Assembly: GCA_021809805.1 (NCBI GenBank)
Contig: JAJZKA010000005.1
Coordinates: 1-50,100, forward strand
Origin: Actinomycetes bacterium
GTDB lineage: Bacteria > Actinomycetota > Acidimicrobiia > Acidimicrobiales > Bog-793
DNA length: 50,100 nt
Direction: 5' to 3'
Both the position numbers and the translations under genes were made by a program. This document shows positions 35,656 through 42,695 of the stretch, piece by piece; the first letter of the stretch is position 1, and each line of letters opens with the position of its first letter. The notes under the pieces were generated by a model. The model was not told the origin of the DNA and searched no databases. It was given only the letters and a program-made list of their open reading frames with translations.

Positions 35656-35918
35656 GGTCTCCTCTCGAGCAGGGACCGGTAGCGGGCTCGTAGTGCCATG
35701 GCGTGGATGACCACCGCCCCGTCCTCGACCAGGAGGGCCACCAGCTCCAAGGGGTTGCCGGCCCGGTTCGGTCCGATGATGAGCACTCGTTCGGTCTCGT
35801 CATCGGTCGGCAGCTCGGAGACGTGCAGGCGGTGGGTGATGGCATGTCGCATGTCCTCGTCGGTGACCCCATGCTTGCGAGCGTCCTGCTCGATCCACAC
35901 GGGGGGCTCGTCTGACAC
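35652..35918 (-). CDS. putative toxin paired with the RHH antitoxin (BrnT-like)
   Basis: The 88-residue protein reads VWIEQDARKHGVTDEDMRHA, then VLIIGPNRAGNPLELVALLV and VVIHAMALRARYRSLLE. This pattern (helix HGVxDEDxxHA, beta hairpin, ending HAMxxRxxY) belongs to small proteins that resemble BrnT-type RNases. Toxin role is inferred from fold resemblance and from the 4-base overlap with an RHH antitoxin gene. Toxin-first order matches BrnTA. Confidence 0.66.
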   Translation of the reverse strand: MSDEPPVWIEQDARKHGVTDEDMRHAITHRLHVSELPTDDETERVLIIGPNRAGNPLELVALLVEDGAVVIHAMALRARYRSLLERRP

Positions 35919-35922
35919 TCAA

Positions 35923-35936
35923 CGTAGTGTATTACG
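35923..35936. promoter_or_regulatory. possible operator of the RHH/toxin pair
   Basis: CGTA and TACG flank a 6-base spacer just 5 bases before the toxin start, inside a short A/T-richer promoter-like stretch. An RHH antitoxin could bind it; the match is short. Confidence 0.3.
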
Positions 35937-36120
35937 AAAGAGCCATCGGCGCACCCATCCGCCAGCGGATGGCAACTGGTGTCGGCCACGGCCCGTCGTG
36001 CCCGTCGCGTGCCCGATGGACGGGCACGCAGGGGTGCTTGACGGCCACCACCGGTAATCCCAACATGGCCTCTGAACAGGTAGAACGCAGAAAGTCCCTG
36101 GTCGGCGGGGTGCCGCCGGG

Positions 36121-36168
36121 CACCCTCTCAAGGTGGAGGCATGGGTTCGAATCCCGTTGGGGCTGCCA
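36121..36168 (+). repeat. att repeat 3: copy of tRNA-Glu 3' half
   Basis: A 48-base copy of tRNA-Glu 31753-31800 with one C-to-T change in the T-arm side (GGCATGGG). Junction of elements 2 and 3; the element 3 integrase begins 141 bases later. Confidence 0.92.
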
Positions 36169-37458
36169 CTAAAAGCGCAGCTAAGAGGCGCTTTCTTCTG
36201 GCAGTAAGAAGACAAAGGTTGCGGGCTTGTCCATCCTTTGTCTATCTATCTCCCACGCAGCGGCCGGCTACGGTTGCCCCGACGGCTCAGATCGGAGCGA
36301 GGCCACGGATGGCCGGATCGCTGCGCCAGCGCGGGGAGGACACCTGGCAGCTGCGCGTGCATGTCGGCACGGACCCCCTCAGCGGCCGCAAGCGCTACGT
36401 GTCGAAGACGTTCCATGGGACAAAGCGCCAGGCAGGCCGGGTGCTCGCCGAGCTCGTCGCCGAGACGGGCGGGTTCGTTCCCCGTCAGGACCGCGAGTCG
36501 ACTTTCTCCCGGCTGCTCGAGGAGTGGCTCGAGCAGCCGGCGCCGAGCCTGTCGCCGAAGACGGTCGTCGTCGACGGCGGCTACGTCCGGACGGTGATCC
36601 TGCCCGCCCTCGGCGCCATCCCGGTCGCCAAGCTGACGCCGGTCGACCTCGACCGCTTCTATCGGCACCTGCTCGAGGTGGGCGGCCCGAAGGGTCCCCA
36701 CACGCCGGCCACGGTGAAGCGGGTGCATGGGATCATCCGTCGGGCACTCGCCCAGGGGGTCCGGTGGGGGTGGCTGCGGCACAACCCCGCCCTCGATGCC
36801 TCGCCGCCGCGGGTGCCGCTGCGGTCGATGCACCCGCCGACGCCCGATGAGGTGGCCCGCCTGTTCCGTCTCGCTGCGGAGTCGAACCCGATGCTGGCGG
36901 TGTTCGTGCTCGTCGCTGCCTCAACGGGTGCCCGCCGTGGCGAGCTCGTGGCGCTGCGCTGGCGGGACATCGATCTGGAGCGGCGGACAGCGACGATCGA
37001 GCGGGGCCTGATCCTCGCGGGGAACGTGCTCATCGAGCAGGGGACGAAGACCCACCAGTCGCGCCGGGTGAGCCTGGACCAGGCGACGGTCGCCGCGCTC
37101 GTCGAGCATCGGGAGCGGCTCGAGAAGATCGCCGCGGCGTGCGGGGTGGGCCTGGCGGAGGACCCGTTCGTGTTCACCGAGGCGGTCGACGCCTCGACGC
37201 CGTGGTGGCCCGACTCGACGACCCGGGCGTTCCGGACGCTGTGCGCGCGGGCGGGCGTCGAGGGGGTGCGGCTCCACGACCTGCGCCACCACGTGGCGAC
37301 CCGGCTGCAAATGAGCGATGTTGCATCAACAGCATCATTCGACACGCTTCGCGATCGTCGACCACCAGGGCCTACGTGTTTGCTGTGCGGATCCGTGCTT
37401 GCCGCTGCTGGCTGACGCGGGCTCGTTTGTCCAGCTGAGAGGGGCATCCACCACCTGA

Positions 37459-37495
37459 TCTCAACCAGACGTAACACTGCGGCATCTGGTTGAGA
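37459..37495. repeat. 11-bp inverted repeat within the integrase insertion
   Basis: TCTCAACCAGA (37459-37469) and TCTGGTTGAGA (37485-37495) are perfect inverted copies with a 15-base loop. The arms may be a terminal inverted repeat or a recombinase site belonging to the inserted DNA. Confidence 0.65.
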
Positions 37496-37503
37496 GGCAT
37501 TCG

Positions 37504-37770
37504 TTGCCACATTGTGGCGGCAGATGCCCGCACCCCGGTCGTCCGTTCACCGCCAGCCAGTTGGGCGCTCGCCTTCGTCGCCTCGGTATCGAAGCGCAGG
37601 CCGCCCGGCGTGGTGTCATGATCCACCTCGCAGCCACGTTGCCGGCCGCAGTGCTTGCCCGGACCCTCAACCTCACTCCGTTCACCGCCGTCCGGTGGGT
37701 CAGGGCGGCCGGAGGTGACTGGGACAACTACGCCGCCGAACTGCTTCACAGCGGCGATCGCGGAACGTGA
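37504..37770 (+). pseudogene. C-terminal recombinase-like remnant inside the integrase
   Basis: The 88-residue frame carries ASQLGARLRRLGIEAQAARR, then LAATLPAAVLARTLNLTPFT and AVRWVRAAGGDWDNYAAEL. This resembles the C-terminal region, after the catalytic core, of a group of actinobacterial tyrosine recombinases (family resemblance recalled). The catalytic part is absent and TTG 37504 is a doubtful start. A 10-base direct repeat, ATTCGACACG, flanks the region at 37337-37346 and 37794-37803. Confidence 0.45.
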
Positions 37771-38208
37771 CGAATAGCCTGAATGACCGACCTATTCGAC
37801 ACGACACGACTCGAACATCGCCGGTTACCAGGTTCGCCGCCGGCGTGGACGTGCGGACCGTGGCGGACCGCCTCGGCCACCGGAACCCGGCGACGACGCT
37901 GAATGACTCCGCCATTACACTTCGTGCCCGAGGCCGACCAGCAGGCCGCCGAGGTGCTTGGGCGGATGTTCGGCGAGGCGATGGGGCGGTAGGGAGGGCA
38001 GGGTGGCCAGCTGGTCCGGTCGGCTCTGGCGGGCGCCCCCTTAGCAGGCATACCTCACGGCGGCCCTCCCGTTCGGCCTCCCGACGGCGGAAACACCTCC
38101 GGAACGACGTCGTTATAACGCGATTGGGCTCCCGGTGGGCTCTTTTCGTAACACGATCGGCGTCCAGGAGGGCGCGGCGCCTGCATCGCCGGACGGGCGT
38201 GCTGGCGC

Positions 38209-38754
38209 CTATCCGGAGGCGCGCGCGAGGGCGACGCTGTCGATGAACGAGCGGACCGACGCGCGCGGGCCGAGCGCCGACGCGACGAGCTCAGCACCGC
38301 CGACGTGGACGGCGAGGGTGCCGAGGCAGGGCTCCGGGACGCCGTGCAGGTGTTGCACCGGGCCGACGAAGCGCGCCGTCGCCATGTGGCCAGCGAGCTC
38401 GGCGCGGCGCACGGGCGGGCCGCAGGCACGCTGTAGCGGGGCGTAGGCGAACCAGCCGCTGACCAGGGACCCTCCGAGGCGACGGCGCTGGGACGGCGGG
38501 AGGCGAAGCGCCGCCCGGGACTCGACGACGACGGCGTAGCGTTCGTCCCCGCGACGGACAACCCAGGCGGCGAGGCGGACGCGCCCGTGGGTGAGCGTGA
38601 CGGACCGGACGCTGCCGGGGAAAGCCGCTGTGAAAGCGATACCGGCGCCACGGTAGGTCGGGGGTTGCCAGGCGAGCGCGAGCCCGGCGACCGCGAGGGC
38701 GATCGCGAGGAGCACGGCGGAGGCGGTGGCGAGAAAGCCGCGCACGGCGACCAT
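38209..38754 (-). CDS. membrane-anchored extracytoplasmic hypothetical protein
   Basis: 181 residues from ATG 38754: a basic MVAVRGF start, a 20-residue hydrophobic helix (about 8-28, ATASAVLLAIALAVAGLALA), then a mainly beta domain with FPGSVRSVTLTHGRVRLAAW and two cysteines (in QRACGPP and PEPCLG) that could pair outside the cell. No family recognised. It is intact, unlike its neighbours. Confidence 0.62.
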   Translation of the reverse strand: MVAVRGFLATASAVLLAIALAVAGLALAWQPPTYRGAGIAFTAAFPGSVRSVTLTHGRVRLAAWVVRRGDERYAVVVESRAALRLPPSQRRRLGGSLVSGWFAYAPLQRACGPPVRRAELAGHMATARFVGPVQHLHGVPEPCLGTLAVHVGGAELVASALGPRASVRSFIDSVALARASG

Positions 38755-38883
38755 CGTGGCGCAGCGGTTCCGCCGCCGCCAGCGGAGCACGAGCTCCGGC
38801 ACATCGTCGCCGTGCGTCGTTCCGCTCCCATAAGGCCTTCTCGCTATCCCGGTTTGCCGGCGGCACCGTCCTGCAATGTCGTC

Positions 38884-38949
38884 ATGGCGCAACTGCGTGA
38901 GGTCGAGCTGATCTTCGAGCCGCAGGACGAGGGCGGAGGAGTCGAGTGA
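38884..38949 (+). CDS. very short frame, possible HicB-like or upstream leader remnant
   Basis: 22 residues reading MAQLREVELIFEPQDEGG then VE, whose start recalls antitoxin beta strands. Its stop overlaps the GTG of the next frame (GTGA) and GGAGG lies inside it as that gene's ribosome site. It could be a truncated gene or a leader coupling translation. Confidence 0.25.
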   Translation: MAQLREVELIFEPQDEGGGVE

Positions 38950-39477
38950 CCCTGGTCCTGTGCCTTGGCAATCGGGAGAACGTTGTGCTCCTGTCGGATC
39001 GGCGCGTGACTCGACCCGGCGGGTCGATTGTCGGCGACAACTCGAATCAGGCCGCTGTGCTCATCACCCGTGACGCTCGGCTGGCAGTCGGCTACACCGG
39101 TATCGCTGCTTGACGCGCTCATGGCTGCCGGCCGGGCTGAGACGCCCGCGGCGCTCCTGATCGAGCGATTCGTTGCGATTGCACAACGCGACATCAATGC
39201 TCTCCCGGTACCTCTCGCCGCCCGAGGCTTGCTCGTTGGCTTCGGTGGCTACTGCTACACATCCAACGAAATCAGGCTGTTCCTGCGAACTGTGACGAAC
39301 CTCGATGAGACCTCGAATCCGACAGACACGTTCAGGCTTCAAGAAACGCCGGATGGTGAAGCCATGCCACCTGCCTATATGCAGGCTTATGGGACGTACC
39401 AGCGTCTGAATCCCGTGGGAATGGCCCAGCTTGGTGAGATGGTGCAGGAGCTCAAGCCCGCTCATGCCTCGACGTGA
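38946..39477 (+). pseudogene. actinobacterial hypothetical gene with internal deletion and frameshift
   Basis: From GTG 38946 (GGAGG eight bases upstream) the frame reads VTLVLCLGNRENVVLLSDRR, VGDNSNQAAVLITRDARLAV and GYTGIA, then stops at TGA 39114. The same gene continues in another frame from LLDALMAAGRAETPAALLIE to 39477. The family pattern, proteasome-like in its LxxDRRxT start, expects about ten more residues at the break, so a short out-of-frame deletion occurred. The rest is well preserved, suggesting recent damage. Confidence 0.6.
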
Positions 39478-39674
39478 CGGAGCTTGTCCGGGCCGGACTC
39501 CGAGGTTCCCTCGCTCGTCCAAGCGCGGATCTTCCGGCGGAGGTAGGAGGGGTCGACGCCGACCGCCGCTGCGGCCTCGGCGACCCCGAACCAGTCCTTG
39601 TTGAGCGACTTTAGCGACAGAGGTACCGCGACGGCCACGGGCGTCGGCCGACGTCGGCCTGAGAGACCGGACAC
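39462..39674 (-). CDS. possible small HTH protein
   Basis: A 70-residue frame with a plausible helix-turn-helix, DWFGVAEAAAAVGVDPSYLR then RKIRAW, after a Pro-rich unconvincing N-terminus. The real start may be an internal TTG near LKSLNKDW. It could be an excisionase-type remnant of element 3. Its start is 29 bases from the divergent MNT gene. Confidence 0.35.
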   Translation of the reverse strand: MSGLSGRRRPTPVAVAVPLSLKSLNKDWFGVAEAAAAVGVDPSYLRRKIRAWTSEGTSESGPDKLRHVEA

Positions 39675-39703
39675 ATGTCAGGTAAAGCGGATATGCTCTA
39701 CTC

Positions 39704-40327
39704 GTGGATTACGCGCAGCCGATCGAGGCGGTGATCCCAGGGGTGCAGGGGCGCGTCCTGGGCGTGCTGGCGCGCACCGAAGCGGAGATGACGATCAGAA
39801 CCGCGGCTCGCCTCGCGGGCGTAAGTGCGCAGCAGGCAACGGTGGTCGTCAATCGTCTGGTGGACCTCGGTCTTGTCACGCGACGGGAGGCCGGTTCTGC
39901 GGCGCTCGTGGCGCTCGACCGGGAGAGCGACGCCGCGAGGGTGGTGCTCGGACTGGTGGACCTGCGTCGATCGACACTGGACCGCCTTGGGACGTTGGCG
40001 CGGGCGATCATGCCGGCGCCTGCGAGCCTCATTGTCTTCGGCTCCTTCGCACGGGGCGAGGCAAACGCCGATAGCGATCTTGACGTGCTCGCGGTCAGGG
40101 GCGCTGGGGTGACGGCTGACGAGGAGGCATGGCTCGATGCGCTCGGCGAATGGGAGCGCGCCGCACGCCACATAACGGGCAACCGTGTCGAGCTGCTCGT
40201 TGTGGGCATGGAGGAACTCCCGTTGCTACTGCGAGATCGCGGCCAAGGTGGCCTCTGGCGCTCGATCGAAGCGGACGGCGTCATCCTCGCCGGCTGCCGG
40301 CTCGCCGAGCTCGTAGCAGCGGCTTGA
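39704..40327 (+). CDS. wHTH-MNT nucleotidyltransferase, likely antitoxin of an MNT/HEPN module
   Basis: 207 residues: an N-terminal winged helix (MTIRTAARLAGVSAQQATVV then VNRLVDLGLVTRRE) and a minimal nucleotidyltransferase domain with the active-site GSFARGEANADSDLDVL (GSxxxGxxxxxSDxD). Such MNT proteins can AMPylate HEPN toxins. GTG 39704 lies seven bases after a TATGCT -10-like box and has no Shine-Dalgarno, suggesting a leaderless transcript. The wHTH may give autoregulation. Followed by the HEPN gene. Confidence 0.8.
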   Translation: MDYAQPIEAVIPGVQGRVLGVLARTEAEMTIRTAARLAGVSAQQATVVVNRLVDLGLVTRREAGSAALVALDRESDAARVVLGLVDLRRSTLDRLGTLARAIMPAPASLIVFGSFARGEANADSDLDVLAVRGAGVTADEEAWLDALGEWERAARHITGNRVELLVVGMEELPLLLRDRGQGGLWRSIEADGVILAGCRLAELVAAA

Positions 40328-40356
40328 AGGTGCCGCGCGGCCGAGCGAAGACGAGA

Positions 40357-40749
40357 ATGGCCACGGCGGCCGACGCGGCCGCCTACCTGGCCAAGGCGAG
40401 GGAGTTCCTCAGGGCAGCGCATGACGCGCTGGCGCTCGGCAATCGCACCGCGGCTACCGTCAATGCCGTGCACGCGGGCATCTCGGCGAGCGACGCCGTT
40501 GCGGCGGCCCTCGTCGGCGCCGTCTCTCAAGGCGACCATGCGGATGCCGCCGGATATCTCGAGGCAATCGGCGGTGATGGACGAGCAGCGGCGCGCCAGC
40601 TCCGCCAGCTCCTTCCGCTCAAGCACAAAGCCGAGTACGACGCCACGCCGATGACCGAGGCCGAGGCTCGACGTGCCGTGACTGCGGCCGAGCGGCTCGT
40701 TGCCCTTGCCGCGCGCGAAGCCCGTCGCCGGTCGGGGGCGCCCGACTGA
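40357..40749 (+). CDS. HEPN-domain protein, likely RNase toxin
   Basis: 130 helical residues: AAAYLAKAREFLRAAHDALA, NAVHAGISASDAVAAALVG, and LRQLLPLKHKAEYD, which contains an R-x6-H motif of HEPN nucleases and the lysine/tyrosine tail typical of these proteins. ATG 40357 is used; GTG 40330 would couple it more closely to the MNT stop (40327). The pair matches HepT/MntA-type toxin-antitoxin architecture, with the MNT gene first. Confidence 0.75.
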   Translation: MATAADAAAYLAKAREFLRAAHDALALGNRTAATVNAVHAGISASDAVAAALVGAVSQGDHADAAGYLEAIGGDGRAAARQLRQLLPLKHKAEYDATPMTEAEARRAVTAAERLVALAAREARRRSGAPD

Positions 40750-41281
40750 TCGCATGGGTGTGCGGTCCCAGGCCGCGGCGGGGCAGCTACGGGCCCGGGC
40801 CGGGTCGGAGCGATCTTGTCCACCCATTCGGGCGCGAAGGGTGCAATCCGACGTAACTACACGGACGGCTTACCAATCTGAGCTGGGAGAACGCGACTCA
40901 GGAGTACGCCCTGGATGGCCCTGCTCGGACTCTCAAGGTGGAGGTACGGGTTCGAATCCCGTTGGGGCTGCCAGCATCAGTGAATGAATGTCCAGTTCAG
41001 CAACGTAGAGCACCTTCGGTCCTCGCCAGGGCGGGCGAAGATCGGGCGACGCGCTCGGCCGCTGCTGGCCTGAGCAGCGATCCGCTCGAACGGCCAGACT
41101 GTGGCGTCCGCCGCGGTTGGACGCCGAAAGCTCTGTAGTGCCTTTGAGCCTGTAGTTCAGCATGGTGATGGAGGGCGCCCACGGGAACCGTGGATTGTTG
41201 CCATCGAGCACGAGCATCAGACTTCGATCTTCTCCTGCCCTCCCCGGAGCGGACATCTGGCGGCAGAGAAGGGAGAGCGCA
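40750..41281. other. intergenic stretch with att repeat 4 and IS110 left-end sequence
   Basis: No convincing gene. It contains att repeat 4 (40930-40973). From about 41160 it appears to be the non-coding left end of an IS110-type element, with a perfect stem CCACGG/CCGTGG at 41179-41193. An 11-base string CCAGTTCAGCA (40992-41002) also occurs right after tRNA-Glu at 31810-31820. Confidence 0.45.
40930..40973 (+). repeat. att repeat 4: copy of tRNA-Glu 3' half
   Basis: A 44-base copy of the tRNA-Glu 3' end (from the anticodon loop through CCA) with one C-to-T change (GGTACGGG). It is the right boundary of element 3 and of the visible array. Confidence 0.92.
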
Positions 41282-41422
41282 GTGGACGTCATCCATCCCC
41301 GGTGCGCCGGCATCGATGTCTCAAAACGCGACGCGAAGCTGTGCGTGCGTATTGCCAGCAGCGGCCAGGCCATGCAGTTTCTGGTGCGGTTCTCGCCGGG
41401 CGCGGAGCGCACCGCTCCATAG
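41282..41422 (+). pseudogene. IS110-family transposase, N-terminal fragment
   Basis: GTG 41282, preceded by GGGAGAG, encodes DVIHPRCAGIDVSKRDAKLC then VRIASSG, the start of an IS110 DEDD transposase including the first catalytic Asp (GIDVSK). Similarity ends near 41370 and the frame closes at 41422. The join with the oppositely oriented transposase debris marks a deletion. Confidence 0.75.
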
Positions 41423-42076
41423 GACGGATCCGTGAGCACGAGGTCGTCGTCGGGTGGCGTCCAGGTTGCTGTCGGAGAGCACGAAGCGCTTCCCGTGCCG
41501 GGGCCGGTCGTCCCCGCGCGCCGTCTTCGCGCACAACGGGGTCGTGGTGAAAGACCCGGCTCGAGGAGATGCGCACGAGGACCTCGCAGCGCTCGTCCTT
41601 CAGCTCCTTTGCGAGGGCGGTGCCGTCATAGCCGGCGTCGAAGACGAACAGCGGCACCTCCCGGTCGGCCGGCAGCAGCCCGACGAGCCGACGCACCTGG
41701 TCGATGGTCGCTTCGGTCGCGCTCATCTCCGGGTTGAGGCGCACCACGTCAGCCGGCGCTGTCCGCGAGTCCTTTGCCCAGTTGAGTTGGCTGATCCACT
41801 GGTAGCTCCATCCCGACACGATCGGCTGGCCGGCCGAGTGGTGCGCGGCCGAGTAGTGAAAGCCGCCGGGACTGCACTCGGCGTCACAGCGCGCCCAGGT
41901 GGAGGCGTCGACCGCGAAGACGAGCGACGCCCCGAGAAGCTCGAAGACCCGGCGCTGGGTCGGCGTGGGCGTGGCGAGGAGATCGAAGGTGGTGCCCGTG
42001 CTGGCGACGCGCATCGTGTTTCGAGCGAGCGTGCCGAGGTGCTCGAGGAGCTCGCGGAAACCGTTGACAGCCGTGT
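41400..42076 (-). pseudogene. chimeric transposase debris (IS1634-like tail fused to a second DDE transposase)
   Basis: Reading leftward from 42076, NGFRELLEHLGTLARNT and LLATPTPTQRRVFELLGA look like the C-terminal end of an IS1634-family transposase. Near 41930 the same frame passes directly into FAVDASTWARCDAECSPGG, HYSAAHHSAGQPIVSGWSYQ and LFVFDAGYDGTALAKEL, the core of another DDE transposase. Frameshifts follow (GRPPRHGKRFVLSDSN; then DDDLVLTDPSYGAVR). No active transposase remains. Confidence 0.72.
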
Positions 42077-42079
42077 CGT

Positions 42080-42520
42080 TCAGTGGCGGTACACGAGGAC
42101 GGGGCAGTGGGCGTGGGTGACGCAGTGCTCGCTGACCGAGCCGAGGAGCATCCCGGCGAACTCGCCGTGGCCGCGGCTCCCGACGACGAGGAGGTCGGCT
42201 CCTGCTGATGCTTCGACGAGGATCTGTGCGGTATAGCCCTCGGTGACCGAGGTGTGGATCTCGACATTGGGGTGCTCGTTGCGCAGCGTGGCGATGGCCT
42301 CATTGAGGACCTTCGTTGCTTCCGCGGCTGGATCGAAGCCTTCGAGGATGGGCACGGGGTACCCAAAACTGGTCGGGGAATGCCACGTGGTGATCGCGTG
42401 CAGGGTGCTCTGGGTGAGCTCGGCTTGCCGGCTGGCCCATTCCGCGGCGGCGATCGATGAAGACGAGCCGTCGACGCCGACGACGATTCGCTTGGTCGGA
42501 TGACTGGCCGGGCTGGTCAT
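42080..42520 (-). CDS. universal stress protein (UspA family)
   Basis: 146-residue cytoplasmic protein with the ATP-binding USP fold: RIVVGVDGSSSSIAAAEWA at the start and VVGSRGHGEFAGMLLGSVSE near the end (GxxG-x9-GS). The last residue precedes IS debris by two bases, yet the C-terminal beta strand (CPVLVYRH) is complete. ATG 42520 is preferred over an upstream start with an Arg-rich extension. Confidence 0.9.
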   Translation of the reverse strand: MTSPASHPTKRIVVGVDGSSSSIAAAEWASRQAELTQSTLHAITTWHSPTSFGYPVPILEGFDPAAEATKVLNEAIATLRNEHPNVEIHTSVTEGYTAQILVEASAGADLLVVGSRGHGEFAGMLLGSVSEHCVTHAHCPVLVYRH

Positions 42521-42695
42521 CGACCTATTCTGTACCCTTCGCCGACGGCCGTGCACGTCTCAGCGCGCCCGTTGCCAGCGTGTCCAGGCGGAGTGAACGC
42601 CTCCTTGGGACAAGTTGACCCTTTGGAATGACGGGATGGGTGCGGCTCCGGCAGGCCGTGACGAGGGGGCCGGTGCATCTTGCCGGCAGGTCCGC

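Larger units (their letters stand above)
34783..36168. mobile_element. integrated element 2 (small, no integrase)
   Basis: Segment of 1386 bases between att repeats 2 and 3. It contains a toxin-antitoxin-like pair and about 590 bases without a convincing gene. With no integrase it is either a deletion remnant or a satellite mobilised by a neighbouring integrase acting on the same att sequence. Confidence 0.65.
36309..37992 (+). pseudogene. tyrosine site-specific integrase, interrupted
   Basis: From ATG 36309 (GAGGCC upstream) the frame shows the arm domain (GEDTWQLRVHVGTDPLSGRK), SAM-like core domain (VGGPKGPHTPATVKRVHGII) and catalytic STGARRGELVALRW and HDLRHHVATRL, then breaks off after 37307. 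The missing continuation AAGVDVRTVADRLGHRNPATT resumes at 37836 in the same phase, so about 520 bases were inserted, bringing a stop at 37413. Beyond 37908 a further shift puts FVPEADQQAAEVLGRMFGE in another frame and removes the expected Tyr codon. The enzyme is dead. Confidence 0.85.
36169..40973. mobile_element. integrated element 3
   Basis: Segment of 4.8 kb from att repeat 3 to att repeat 4. The tyrosine integrase gene next to the left att is disrupted. Cargo includes a membrane-anchored hypothetical, a damaged gene pair, a small HTH frame and an intact MNT/HEPN module beside the right att. Confidence 0.75.
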
